From the NCBI GenBank assembly GCA_024743255.1, contig JANSWY010000037.1, positions 1 to 43,112 on the forward strand: DNA of 43,112 nt, written 5' to 3'. The position numbers and the translations under genes were made by a program. This DNA comes from a bacterium. Lineage in GTDB: Bacteria > Bacteroidota > Bacteroidia > Cytophagales > Cyclobacteriaceae. Below are positions 21,418-30,192 of this stretch, in pieces (positions within the stretch are counted from its first letter, which is position 1; every line of letters starts with the position of its first letter). Below the pieces are notes generated by a model. It saw only the letters and a program-made list of their open reading frames with translations, searched no databases and was not told the origin of the DNA.

Positions 21418-21722
21418 TGGAAGCGATATTAGAATTTTTTGCACAATACCCTATCACAATCTACATGTTTGTGTTAGCGATATTTTTAGGATTTGAACTT
21501 ATTTCAAAAGTGCCTACCGTATTGCATACACCATTGATGTCAGGTGCCAATGCAATTAGTGGAGTTGTAATCATTGGAGCTATTACTTTGATCAGGAATA
21601 CTCCTTCTGATGATTATGTATCACTTGGACTTGGATTTATTGGTATTGTATTGGGTACCATTAATGTAGTAGGTGGACATGCGGTTACCAACAGAATGTT
21701 GGAAATGTTTAAAAAGAAATAA
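21417..21722 (+). CDS. pntAB: NAD(P) transhydrogenase subunit alpha part 2 (PntAB)
   Basis: Membrane part of the alpha subunit, 101 aa, with three hydrophobic helices: about 10-28 (ITIYMFVLAIFLGFELIS), 38-58 and 65-88. The pattern VPTVLHTPLMSGANAISGVV, where His and Asn-rich loops sit by the proton path, is characteristic. It lies between pntAA (1-nt overlap) and pntB (24 nt). Confidence 0.95.
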   Translation: MEAILEFFAQYPITIYMFVLAIFLGFELISKVPTVLHTPLMSGANAISGVVIIGAITLIRNTPSDDYVSLGLGFIGIVLGTINVVGGHAVTNRMLEMFKKK

Positions 21723-21746
21723 ATCATTAACGGAGAGGAGACATAC

Positions 21747-23141
21747 ATGTTAGCGATAGTTAATGCATCATATTTAAGTGCGGTCGTGTTATTGATCGTA
21801 GGTTTGAGAAGACTGAGTAGTCCAAAGACTGCAAGATCAGGAAATCTCATTGCAGCAGTAGGAATGGGCTTTGCCATTCTGGTATCTATGTTTAGCCCAA
21901 CAGCTACTGGAGACAACAATTACATTGTCATATTTATAGCACTTGCAGTAGGTGCGGCAATTGGTTTGGTATTCGCATCAAGAGTAGCGATGACAGCAAT
22001 GCCGGAACTGGTCTCATTATTTAATGGGCTGGGTGGAGCTTGTGCAGTGGCGATTGCTACTATTGAATTATTAGAATTCAATAAGTTACCTGTAGAGTCA
22101 GTTGAAACTGGGAAATATCTTACAACATTGTCTGCATTATTCATTGGTGCAGTAGCCTTTACCGGAAGTTTGATTGCTTATGGAAAATTAGCTGGTAAGG
22201 TTAAAGACAAGTGGAAAGTACCTGCAAGTACAATTGTTAATATTGTATTGCTATTTGTAATTCTTGGATTAGTTGGATACCAAACGGTTAATCCTGGAGG
22301 TGGTTTGATGCTTGTTTATGTGATATTAGGAATCTCTCTAATATACGGGATCACTTTTGTTCTTAACATAGGTGGAGCGGATATGCCGGTTGTGATATCA
22401 TTATTAAATGCATTGACAGGTGTTGCAGCAGCTTTAGCTGGAATTATTTATGGCAATCAGGTGATGTTGGTTGGAGGTATCCTTGTAGGTTCATCGGGAA
22501 CAATATTAACTGTTCTAATGTGTCAGGCGATGAATAGATCCTTAATGAATGTGTTGATTGGTGGATTTGGTTCTTCCGGAGGAGGTTCAGCTGTTGCGGT
22601 TGATCAATCTGTGAAGCAGACAAATGCCAATGATGCAGGAATTATGCTTAGATATTCGAGTCAGGTGGTGGTGATTCCTGGATATGGAATGGCTGTTGCT
22701 CAGGCTCAAAAAACTTGTAAAGAATTAGAGCTTTTGCTTGAAGAATGTGGAGTGGCGGTGAAGTATGCGATACACCCGGTAGCTGGTAGAATGCCTGGAC
22801 ACATGAATGTACTTCTTGCAGAAGCAGACGTTGATTACACTAAACTTCTAGATTTAGAAGATGCAAATAAAACATTAGGAGAAACAGATGTGGCAGTTGT
22901 GGTTGGGGCTAACGATGTGGTAAATCCTTCCGCCTTGGATGACCCTGGAAGTCCTATCTACGGTATGCCAATTCTGGAAATCCTGAAAGCAAAAAATATC
23001 ATTGTGTTGAAACGTGGAATGAGTGCCGGTTATTCCGGAATTGAAAATCCTCTCTTTTTCCACGATAAGACTCAGATGTTATTTGGAGATGCTAAAAGCT
23101 CGCTTCAAAGCTTAGCGGATGAAGTGAAGATGTTAGCATAG
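21747..23141 (+). CDS. pntB: NAD(P) transhydrogenase subunit beta (PntB)
   Basis: A 464-aa subunit: nine or so membrane helices in the first 270 residues, then the NADP(H)-binding domain III (about 290-464) with VIPGYGMAVAQAQ, YAIHPVAGRMPGHMNVLLAE and GANDVVNPSALDDPGSPIYG. Together with PntAA and PntAB it forms the complete enzyme. The ATG at 21747 has a ggagag element 5-10 nt upstream. A strong terminator follows the stop by about 74 nt. Role: NADPH supply. Confidence 0.96.
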   Translation: MLAIVNASYLSAVVLLIVGLRRLSSPKTARSGNLIAAVGMGFAILVSMFSPTATGDNNYIVIFIALAVGAAIGLVFASRVAMTAMPELVSLFNGLGGACAVAIATIELLEFNKLPVESVETGKYLTTLSALFIGAVAFTGSLIAYGKLAGKVKDKWKVPASTIVNIVLLFVILGLVGYQTVNPGGGLMLVYVILGISLIYGITFVLNIGGADMPVVISLLNALTGVAAALAGIIYGNQVMLVGGILVGSSGTILTVLMCQAMNRSLMNVLIGGFGSSGGGSAVAVDQSVKQTNANDAGIMLRYSSQVVVIPGYGMAVAQAQKTCKELELLLEECGVAVKYAIHPVAGRMPGHMNVLLAEADVDYTKLLDLEDANKTLGETDVAVVVGANDVVNPSALDDPGSPIYGMPILEILKAKNIIVLKRGMSAGYSGIENPLFFHDKTQMLFGDAKSSLQSLADEVKMLA

Positions 23142-23214
23142 CATTAGGCTTAATACTTTGTTTGTTTAAAGAATCTTAATAGTAGTAATTTTCGGTTGTT
23201 AAGACTAATTGCAC

Positions 23215-23244
23215 AAAACAGTGACCTTTGGTCACTGTTTTTTT
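23215..23244 (+). terminator. Intrinsic terminator after pntB
   Basis: aaaacagtgacc (23215-23226) pairs with ggtcactgtttt (23230-23241) around a ttt loop, 12 pairs, followed by T's. It closes the pnt operon; the symmetric ends may also serve the convergent MerR gene. Confidence 0.92.
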
Positions 23245-23256
23245 ATGGCTTGGGGT

Positions 23257-24018
23257 TTAGTCCACTTTCATTCCATTCTGGCAGTAGACTTTGATCGCCT
23301 CATACAAAAAGAAAGCAAGGCCCTCATTGTATTTGTCATAGAAAGCCGTGAATCTTTCATCTTCAGTATACATTTTCCCGAGTCCTTCATAACGTTCTGC
23401 TGTTACTTCGTAAAAAGTATTCATATACTTGTGATGTAAGGCTATCGTTTCCTGCACCTTTTTGTCAGAAGGTTCCAAATCCATCAAGTCTCCGAGTAAT
23501 TGATTGATTTCTTCTCCTTTCTTCTGAGTGTCGTCCCATCCGGATTCACCCATAGATTTAATCCGATTTTCCACTTCCTGGATCTTTTCTTCTCCCCAGC
23601 GTTCTACGGCTTCATTTCTGTAAGCTTCTTTTTCCTCTTTTGTGAAACCTTTGTATAGTTCTTCATCAGTCATCATTTGATTATTGTTTTTAAGTTCATC
23701 AATAGTTTTGTCAACTGTTTCGATGAGTTGGTCAAGATGGGAACTACGTTTAATCAATTCTTCTTTGTGGAATTTTAGTGCTTCCACAAGGTTGAATGAT
23801 TCATCATTTATAATTGAGTCGATTTCCTTGAGAGAAAAATCGAGCTCACGATAGAATAGAATTTGCTGTAGCTTGAAAAGCTGTTCCCGTGTATAGTATC
23901 GGTAGTTCTTTTCGGTGCGAAATGCTGGCTTAAGCAATCCGATTTTATCGTAATGATGCAACGTCTTTACCGTCACCCCGGCCAACTCCGAAAGTTGTTT
24001 TACTGAATAGTTAGTCAT
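23257..24018 (-). CDS. MerR-family regulator with TipAS domain
   Basis: A 253-aa transcription activator. N-terminal MerR HTH with the hallmark KTLHHYDKIGLLKP (about 18-31), RYYTREQLFKLQQI helix, a dimerisation coiled coil around 75-110, and a C-terminal TipAS-type drug-binding globin-like domain (GFTKEEKEAYRNEAVERWGE, ALHHKYMNTFYEVTAERYEG). Members respond to thiopeptides or other hydrophobic drugs. Its targets are unknown. It shares the convergent terminator with pntB. Confidence 0.93.
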   Translation of the reverse strand: MTNYSVKQLSELAGVTVKTLHHYDKIGLLKPAFRTEKNYRYYTREQLFKLQQILFYRELDFSLKEIDSIINDESFNLVEALKFHKEELIKRSSHLDQLIETVDKTIDELKNNNQMMTDEELYKGFTKEEKEAYRNEAVERWGEEKIQEVENRIKSMGESGWDDTQKKGEEINQLLGDLMDLEPSDKKVQETIALHHKYMNTFYEVTAERYEGLGKMYTEDERFTAFYDKYNEGLAFFLYEAIKVYCQNGMKVD

Positions 24019-24134
24019 GACAATTCTTCAATAGATGACTACAAATAAAAGGTATGACCTTAGGTAAGAGTCAAGGGATTTGTGGAGAATTTTTGAATTT
24101 AATTTGTAAGTAACTGAAAATCAATTAAATAAAA

Positions 24135-26255
24135 TCACTCTTCAACTTTGAGTCTTTCTCCAATATTGATTTTTGGATCCGATTTATTATTCCATTTGAT
24201 GAGATCCTCTACAGTGATATTGTATTTTCTGGCAATACTATATAAAGTATCTCCGGGAGTTACAATGTGGAATTTATCATCAGAATTGGCTTCAGATGAT
24301 TTAGGTTTTTTATCCTTGGTTTCTTTGGATGGATTAGATTCTGAAGTTAGAATTTTTAGAGTTTGGTCGATGTTGATGGCATCATCCATTGTAAGGCCAT
24401 TCCACTTAAGTAGGTCTTCTACTGATACTCCATATTTTCTTGAGATGGCATACAATGACTCTCCTTGCTGCACGATATGCTTAATTGATTCAGGGAGTGA
24501 TGTGATATTCTTTAAAGCAGTACTATCAATTGCAGCTTTATTAGTGTCCTCTTTGATTTCTGTAGTCACCACTTGATTGGTAACTGAATCTCTTTCAACG
24601 GTAACTTGCTCAACCAAAGGTTTTGGCTGTTTTTTGACATATAACTTTTGATCAATTTCAATAGTCATGTTATAAGGATCGATTCGGTTGATTTCAATGA
24701 TCTCGTCCACCGACATTCCATATTGTCTGGAAATTCCGTATAGTGTTTCTTTGGCAACCACTGTATGAATATCATAATCGTCAGGGTTGATCGTGATTTC
24801 TGTGTTTTGAGATGAATTGTCTGATTCCTGAGTATCAGATTCATTGCTAAGAACAGTTTCCGTTACAACCTGGTTTGTTGTGGTTGGCTGTTTATTTGTA
24901 TAAACTACTGGACCTAACTCGTATTCCTTTGTAATATCTCTGTACTCAATCGGTAGGTTTTTGGGCCTCTTAATATTGAGCCACATGACTTGTCCAGGCT
25001 TTAATACTGCATCAGAAGCAATTCGGTTTAATCTAGCCAACCTTGATTTCTTAATTCCATATTTCTGTGAGATACTCCAAATGGTTTCTCCAGATTGGGC
25101 AATATGAAATGGAATTTTGGAGATGATCTTTTTGGTTCTAAGGTAGTAGAGATGTCCTGGTTGGATTTTCTCATCCGCTGCAAGATCATTGTATTTTTTG
25201 AAACGATGAAGTGGTATGCTTCCTTTAGAGGCAAGAGTTTCAGGTGTGTCTCCTGTTCGAGCTAGTATGCTTGGTATTCCGTTTATTTTAAGGTAGATCT
25301 CAGAAGCGTTTTCAAGCCCAGCTTTTAGAGATGATGGATATTTCTTGGGTTGAGTTTGATTGGTTGTAGCTGACGAGCTGGATGTTTCCTTTGTTGTGTT
25401 TTTCTTTTCATTCTTAGCAATGACATCTCTGGCTTGTTTTCCAAGTTTACCCTGAACTGGCAGAATTACTGCATATGTCTTGTCCTCAGGAACAGTACCT
25501 CGTTTAAGCCAAACATTATAATCTTTTAGCTTCTCAACATCCATGCCAAGCTCTTTGGCGATTTTACTGATTGTTTTGCCACCTCCTTTTGTGTATTCTA
25601 CAAGCTTCAGACCTTTCGAGTGAGGACCACCAATCTCGTTTTCAAAAGCAATTTTGTGAGCTAAAAATGTCTTGACATACCAGTGAGTTTTCTTATCGAT
25701 GGTCATTTTATTTACACCGTAAAGGCTCTCATCAACAAATTTTCTAGCTCCACCTCTACCGGTGTTATAAGCAGTCAATGCGAAAATCCAGTTATTATAA
25801 TAGAAGTTATTGGTCTTCATGTATTTAGCGGCACCTCTCGAGGCTGAAACTATGTTCATTCTCTCATCCACTCTATCGTCGATTCTCAATCCAACTTCTC
25901 TTCCGGTAAAGCTTTTGAATTGCCAAAACCCAACTGCATTGGCTGAAGAAACTGCATCTGCAATCAAGGCACTTTCTTGAATTGCCAGGTACTTAAAATC
26001 GTCTGGTAACTTGGCGTCTTTGAATACTTTCTCAATGATGGGAAAATATAAATTAACTCTATCAAGCTTGATTTTGAAATACTTGTCGCTGGCACGAAGG
26101 GCATTTACATGTTTTTGGATTTCTTTTCTGGCACTTTCAGTGATTTTGAGTTTCATGCCAGCAAACTCCATATGTGATGGGACCTGAGGGATTTCTCCTG
26201 CAAAGGTCTGGAATGGCAAAACACAAATCAATCCAATAACTAACCAGTATCTCAT
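24135..26255 (-). CDS. LysM-repeat lytic transglycosylase (MltD-like)
   Basis: Secreted peptidoglycan-cleaving enzyme, 706 aa. Signal peptide MRYWLVIGLICVLPFQTFA. The SLT lysozyme-like domain covers about 60-190, with catalytic Glu94 in AIQESALI and family blocks AVGFWQFKSFTG and ALTAYNTGRGG. Degenerate LysM-like parts follow, then four clear LysM domains (IPFHIAQSGETIWSISQKYG, HTVVAKETLYGISRQYG, IKHIVQQGESLYAISRKYG, KFHIVTPGDTLYSIARKYN) separated by Ser/Thr/Gln-rich linkers. It is followed head to tail by nothing on the same strand; upstream its start abuts the O-methyltransferase stop. Likely cell-wall remodelling at division. Confidence 0.93.
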   Translation of the reverse strand: MRYWLVIGLICVLPFQTFAGEIPQVPSHMEFAGMKLKITESARKEIQKHVNALRASDKYFKIKLDRVNLYFPIIEKVFKDAKLPDDFKYLAIQESALIADAVSSANAVGFWQFKSFTGREVGLRIDDRVDERMNIVSASRGAAKYMKTNNFYYNNWIFALTAYNTGRGGARKFVDESLYGVNKMTIDKKTHWYVKTFLAHKIAFENEIGGPHSKGLKLVEYTKGGGKTISKIAKELGMDVEKLKDYNVWLKRGTVPEDKTYAVILPVQGKLGKQARDVIAKNEKKNTTKETSSSSATTNQTQPKKYPSSLKAGLENASEIYLKINGIPSILARTGDTPETLASKGSIPLHRFKKYNDLAADEKIQPGHLYYLRTKKIISKIPFHIAQSGETIWSISQKYGIKKSRLARLNRIASDAVLKPGQVMWLNIKRPKNLPIEYRDITKEYELGPVVYTNKQPTTTNQVVTETVLSNESDTQESDNSSQNTEITINPDDYDIHTVVAKETLYGISRQYGMSVDEIIEINRIDPYNMTIEIDQKLYVKKQPKPLVEQVTVERDSVTNQVVTTEIKEDTNKAAIDSTALKNITSLPESIKHIVQQGESLYAISRKYGVSVEDLLKWNGLTMDDAINIDQTLKILTSESNPSKETKDKKPKSSEANSDDKFHIVTPGDTLYSIARKYNITVEDLIKWNNKSDPKINIGERLKVEE

Positions 26256-26900
26256 TTATAACTTTCTTAAAACCATCAACCCATCACGGATTGGAAACAA
26301 TGCATTTTCAACTCTGGGATCTTCGTGAACCTTTTTATTGAATTCTAATATCGCTTCAGTATCCTTATCGAGTTTCTTTCGGTATTTCTCAAGAACCTTG
26401 CCACTCCAAAGTACATTATCAGCAATGATATACTTACCTTTTCCAACCTGATCAATCACCAAATCGAAGTAGGCGCTGTAATTTTCTTTATCGGCATCAA
26501 TAAATACAATATCCCAGGTGTGATCCAATGTTGGAATAATATCTAAGGCATTTCCAATTTTGAAATCTACCTTATCACCATGAGGAGAATTCTTGAAATA
26601 TCCTCTTACTCTGGATTCTAACTCTTCATTGATATCTAAGGTTACCACTTTTCCGCCTTCCACTAATCCCTCCGCCAGACTCAACGCAGAATAACCAGTA
26701 TAAGTACCAATTTCCAGTATATATTTTGGTTGGATCATATGGGAAAGCATTGAAAGTACCCTGCCTTGTAAGTGGCCAGATAGCATTCTGGGTTTTAATA
26801 CTTCAAGGTGTGTTTCCCTATTTATTTGAGTAAGAAGCTCATCTTCAGCTCCTGTATGATCTTCTATATATTGCTGTAAATCTTCATCAAGAAATTCCAT
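26256..26900 (-). CDS. SAM-dependent O-methyltransferase (COMT-type)
   Basis: Class I methyltransferase of 214 aa from the small, metal-dependent O-methyltransferase family (PF01596). SAM motif I is ILEIGTYTGYSALSLAEGL (about 60-78). VVTLDINEE gives the acidic ribose-binding position, DIVFIDADKENY a metal/SAM motif and YIIADNVLWSGKV the post-II strand. The substrate is a catechol-like compound or unknown. Its stop directly precedes the MltD start, so they form an operon. Confidence 0.92.
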   Translation of the reverse strand: MEFLDEDLQQYIEDHTGAEDELLTQINRETHLEVLKPRMLSGHLQGRVLSMLSHMIQPKYILEIGTYTGYSALSLAEGLVEGGKVVTLDINEELESRVRGYFKNSPHGDKVDFKIGNALDIIPTLDHTWDIVFIDADKENYSAYFDLVIDQVGKGKYIIADNVLWSGKVLEKYRKKLDKDTEAILEFNKKVHEDPRVENALFPIRDGLMVLRKL

Positions 26901-26969
26901 GAGTCAAAAATATGGAATTGTGCATAAAAAGTAATTTTAATTTAATTTGGATTCATAATTATTGTCAAG

Positions 26970-27554
26970 ATGAAATTCAAACAACAGATATCGAAATTTC
27001 TTTGGGATATTCCTCCTGTAGTTATTGCTGTTTTACTTGCTCTGGGTTTAAATACCTGGAAAGAAAATAGGTCTGAAGCGGCTGCAGCAAAGGAGTCGTT
27101 AAAGGCGATTATCCTGGAGCTAAATGCAAATGAAGCTTCAATTCAAGGATTTCGTGATGATAATAAAAAGCACATGGAGAATTTATACGCTTTACTTGAC
27201 TCTATGGAAAGTGCTAATATTACCACATTAGAGACCAGTGATTATGATTTTAGTTTTCGCATACTTAGCTCTTCTGTTTGGGAAACCAGCCAGACCAGAG
27301 AAATTGCTAAATACCATAGTCCGGACATCATAAGAGACATAGCAAAACTTTATAACCTTCAAAAGTTGATAGACGGTGTTTGGCAAACTCACCTGACTAA
27401 AATAACATCCACTGAGTTCCATACAGGAATCACAACTACTGGGAAAATTGAGGCCCACAGGGATCTTTTGGAGATATCTGTAAACATCGCCGATGTGTAT
27501 TTGGAAGCCAAAAAGAATTTGGATCCTGATTTTGAGAAAGTATTGAACGATTAG
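26970..27554 (+). CDS. DUF6090-like single-pass membrane protein
   Basis: A 194-aa protein with one N-terminal membrane helix (about 12-29, DIPPVVIAVLLALGLNTW) and a soluble periplasmic/exterior helical part containing KESLKAIILELNANEASIQG. The layout (short cytoplasmic start, helix ending in N-x-W, long helical tail) is like the DUF6090 group in Bacteroidota. Function unknown. It is followed 2 nt later by a LuxR-type gene, so the pair is cotranscribed. Confidence 0.75.
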   Translation: MKFKQQISKFLWDIPPVVIAVLLALGLNTWKENRSEAAAAKESLKAIILELNANEASIQGFRDDNKKHMENLYALLDSMESANITTLETSDYDFSFRILSSSVWETSQTREIAKYHSPDIIRDIAKLYNLQKLIDGVWQTHLTKITSTEFHTGITTTGKIEAHRDLLEISVNIADVYLEAKKNLDPDFEKVLND

Positions 27555-27556
27555 TC

Positions 27557-27979
27557 TTGAATAGATCTATCCTTTTATATGGTTTGGCAATGGCAGTTAT
27601 TGTAGCCGGGCTTAAGGCAATTGAATATCGCTTTCTTATCAAGGATATTGGTACAGAAATATACATAGGATTAATAGCCCTGGTGTTTACGGGTTTGGGA
27701 CTTTGGGTTGGACAGCAAATCTTGAATCGAAAGGAACAATCTGGGTCTAGCAAAAAGGGGAGAGATGAAGTCATTCAGTCTCTGGATATTAGTGAAAGAG
27801 AAATGGATGTTCTGGTACTGATGGCGGATGGACTTTCAAATCAGGAAATCGCGGATAAACTTTTTATCTCCATTCATACTGTTAAAACTCATTCTTCCAA
27901 TCTGTTCTCTAAGCTTCATGCCAAGCGAAGAACCCAAGCCATTCAAAAAGCTAAGGAAATCGGCCTTATTGAAGCATAA
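27557..27979 (+). CDS. Membrane-anchored LuxR-type HTH regulator
   Basis: A 140-aa protein: two hydrophobic helices at about 5-22 and 34-52, then a LuxR/GerE HTH at 75-135 (LDISEREMDVLVLMADGLSN, QEIADKLFISIHTVKTHSSN, LFSKLHAKRRTQAIQKAKE). The start TTG at 27557 is best because it keeps helix 1 whole; an internal ATG is at 27590. There is no receiver or ligand domain, so sensing may be through the membrane part or the DUF6090-like partner upstream. A dyad with direct repeats follows (27986-28030), a possible self-binding site. Confidence 0.85.
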   Translation: MNRSILLYGLAMAVIVAGLKAIEYRFLIKDIGTEIYIGLIALVFTGLGLWVGQQILNRKEQSGSSKKGRDEVIQSLDISEREMDVLVLMADGLSNQEIADKLFISIHTVKTHSSNLFSKLHAKRRTQAIQKAKEIGLIEA

Positions 27980-27985
27980 CGCAGT

Positions 27986-28030
27986 AGTACCAAAGTATGA
28001 ATCGCTCAAATGGTACTTTAGTATGAACGA
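27986..28030. promoter_or_regulatory. Dyad with direct repeats upstream of the DUF4199 gene
   Basis: agtacca (27986-27992) and tggtact (28011-28017) are inverse complements, and each is followed by a near-identical 13-mer (aaagtatgaatcg / ttagtatgaacga). It could be a binding site for the LuxR-type protein encoded just upstream, or a terminator-like hairpin. Confidence 0.4.
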
Positions 28031-28079
28031 TTTTTCTGGTATATTCCATTGATTTGTCTCGAATCAAATTCTTAAATCA

Positions 28080-28580
28080 ATGAAAAAAATAGTTTTAAAA
28101 AATGGAATAATTGGAGGCCTTCTCATGGTATCCTGGTTTATCGTAATTCAGGTATTTGATGCGGCAAAATCAATTGAGTTTGGAGAGGTAATTGGTTATG
28201 CTACAATCATTGCGGCCATGGCATTTGTTTTTGTTGGTGTATCAAAAGAACGGGAGAGAAATAATGGTATAATATCTTTCAAGCATGCACTTCAGGTTGG
28301 GGTTTACATAGCCGGAATTGCCTCAATATTTTATGTTGTCGGATGGTTGATTGTTGACTCGGATAACACATTTATCTATGAATATGCTGCCAGTAAAATG
28401 TCTGCAGCTAAAGAAGCTGGAAAATCTGCGGAGGAACTTGCAGCACTGGAGGAACAGATGAACGGCTACAAGGAAATATATGAGAACATATTCTCAAAGG
28501 CAGCTTACACTTTTCTTGAAGTTGTGCCAATAGCTGTTCCGGCACCATTTCTAGCCGCATTGATATTAAAAAGGAAGTAA
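28080..28580 (+). CDS. DUF4199 membrane protein
   Basis: A 166-aa protein with four hydrophobic segments: about 7-25 (KNGIIGGLLMVSWFIVIQVF), 40-57 (IGYATIIAAMAFVFVGVS), 70-92 (ALQVGVYIAGIASIFYVVGW) and 145-162. The pattern of 2 helices, KHALQVG motif, helix, long amphipathic loop (AAKEAGKSAEELAALEEQM), helix is that of the DUF4199 family, restricted to Bacteroidota. Function unknown. Confidence 0.88.
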   Translation: MKKIVLKNGIIGGLLMVSWFIVIQVFDAAKSIEFGEVIGYATIIAAMAFVFVGVSKERERNNGIISFKHALQVGVYIAGIASIFYVVGWLIVDSDNTFIYEYAASKMSAAKEAGKSAEELAALEEQMNGYKEIYENIFSKAAYTFLEVVPIAVPAPFLAALILKRK

Positions 28581-28618
28581 TTGAATCCCAAGTCAAATCA
28601 TTATAAAACTCAGAAATC

Positions 28619-29041
28619 ATGACAAAGAAAAAAGTAACAGGAATAGGAGGCATATTTTTTAAATGCGAAAACCCAGAGGAGATCAAAAGCTGGTATAGCG
28701 AAAACCTGGGGTTAAACACAGATCAATACGGAGCATTATTCGAGTTCAGGAAAGCTGATAAACCTGATGAAGAAGCTTACTTACAATGGAGTCCATTCTC
28801 AGCCAATACTAAATACTTTGAGCCATCTCAGAAGCAATTTATGATCAATTATAGAGTGGAGAATCTGGAAGAGCTGGTAGAAGAGCTGAAGGCAAGTGGT
28901 GTAACTGTGGTAGATGAAATTGAAACATTCGAGTACGGTAAGTTCGTACATATTCTTGACCCTGAAAATAACAAAATTGAACTCTGGGAACCTGTAGACA
29001 AGGTATTTACAGAACAATATGAAGGCAAGAGTACGAAATAA
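28619..29041 (+). CDS. VOC-family (glyoxalase/bleomycin-resistance type) protein
   Basis: A 140-aa vicinal-oxygen-chelate protein. It shows two beta-alpha-beta-beta-beta modules: IGGIFFKCENPEEIKSWYSE and FMINYRVENLEELVEELKAS, ending KFVHILDPENNKIELWEP with the metal-ligand Glu on the final strand. The overall motif fits bleomycin-resistance/glyoxalase I family members of unknown substrate. It overlaps the GNAT gene by one base (TAATG), so the two are cotranslated. Confidence 0.9.
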   Translation: MTKKKVTGIGGIFFKCENPEEIKSWYSENLGLNTDQYGALFEFRKADKPDEEAYLQWSPFSANTKYFEPSQKQFMINYRVENLEELVEELKASGVTVVDEIETFEYGKFVHILDPENNKIELWEPVDKVFTEQYEGKSTK

Positions 29042-29451
29042 TGAAATTTAGAATATCTGAAATAACTGCCGAGGAGACCTGGCCCATCAGACATAAAGTG
29101 ATGTGGCCAGATATGCCCTTTGATTTTGTGAAAGTTGAGAATGACCATGAGGGACTGCACCTGGGTCTTTTTCTTGATGACAAACTATCTTCAATTATTT
29201 CAGTATTCAAAATAGGATCTTCATGGCAGTTTAGAAAGTTTGCCACATTGGAGGAGGAGCAAGGTAAAGGTCTTGGATCTCAATTATTAAAGTATGTTAT
29301 TGATCAAGCCAAATTGAATGATGCAGAATTACTTTGGTGCAATGCTAGGAAAGATAAGATTGGGCTTTATCAGAAATTTAAGATGATGGAAACTGATAAA
29401 ACTTATGTTAAGGGTGGTATTGAATTTGTCGTGATGGAATTGGAACTCTGA
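29041..29451 (+). CDS. GNAT-family N-acetyltransferase
   Basis: A 136-aa acetyltransferase. The acetyl-CoA site is LEEEQGKGLGSQLLKYVIDQ (about 78-97; Q/RxxGxG/A form), preceded by strands SIISVFKIGSSWQFRKFATL and followed by ELLWCNARKDKIGLYQKFKM. Substrate unknown. One-base overlap with the upstream VOC gene. Confidence 0.9.
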   Translation: MKFRISEITAEETWPIRHKVMWPDMPFDFVKVENDHEGLHLGLFLDDKLSSIISVFKIGSSWQFRKFATLEEEQGKGLGSQLLKYVIDQAKLNDAELLWCNARKDKIGLYQKFKMMETDKTYVKGGIEFVVMELEL

Positions 29452-30117
29452 TTAAAGCTTCTCCAATTTCATAAACTCAACAAAGAATCCTTTTTTGATC
29501 AATTTCTTAAGCTCTTCAGGTGTAGGATTGATCAGGAATTTCCGTTCATCCAGTTGTTCAAATTTTGTGTATTTATAGAAGTCCGTAATCAAGCCGTCAG
29601 AGCGTTTGGATCTTTTCTTTTCAACATCAAAATCTCCAACAACATAAACAGTTATTCCAGACTTGGTTGGTTTCAGTAAGTATGCATTCCAATAAGTGCC
29701 ATCATCATTGATTTCATTCATAATGACATAACCTCTAAATGGTTTTATGATGATAGAATCAGATAGTGATTTAGAAAGGTTTATTACTACATCATAACTA
29801 ATGGTATCATTTTGATTTTCAAATTTCACACCATCTTCTGTTGGTAAATTCCGATTGTACAAAAGACCATTTTCAATTTTATATTGATCTGAGGAGTCAA
29901 CTTCAGAGATGTGGAATGAGTCTTCGAAATCTTCTGGATAGATGTAACTATTTTCATTTATTGTGACAGTGTCCCCTTCATTAGTCAGATACGTTCCGTG
30001 TAACTCCGCAGGGAATGCGGCAAGCTTATCTACTCCATTTGGTTGAGTTGTTTGAAAGTAGACTGTTGTGCAGGAACAAAAAATGGAGATTAATGAAAAT
30101 AGTAGAAGTCTAGTCAT
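29452..30117 (-). CDS. Putative lipoprotein, unknown function
   Basis: A 221-aa protein with an N-terminal signal ending in a lipobox-like FCSC (MTRLLLFSLISIFCSC), so probably an outer- or inner-membrane lipoprotein with +1 Cys at 16. The body is rich in beta strands and acidic (YLTNEGDTVTINENSYIYPE, GTYWNAYLLKPTKSGITVYV), ending LEKL. I do not recognise a family. It is convergent with the GNAT gene, the stops being adjacent, and stands alone. Confidence 0.8.
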   Translation of the reverse strand: MTRLLLFSLISIFCSCTTVYFQTTQPNGVDKLAAFPAELHGTYLTNEGDTVTINENSYIYPEDFEDSFHISEVDSSDQYKIENGLLYNRNLPTEDGVKFENQNDTISYDVVINLSKSLSDSIIIKPFRGYVIMNEINDDGTYWNAYLLKPTKSGITVYVVGDFDVEKKRSKRSDGLITDFYKYTKFEQLDERKFLINPTPEELKKLIKKGFFVEFMKLEKL

Positions 30118-30192
30118 ATCTTATACTTACTGCTCTAATAACCTTATAATTCATTATTTGGTATGAGAGATGATAAAAATAGTTGTCTTCTC

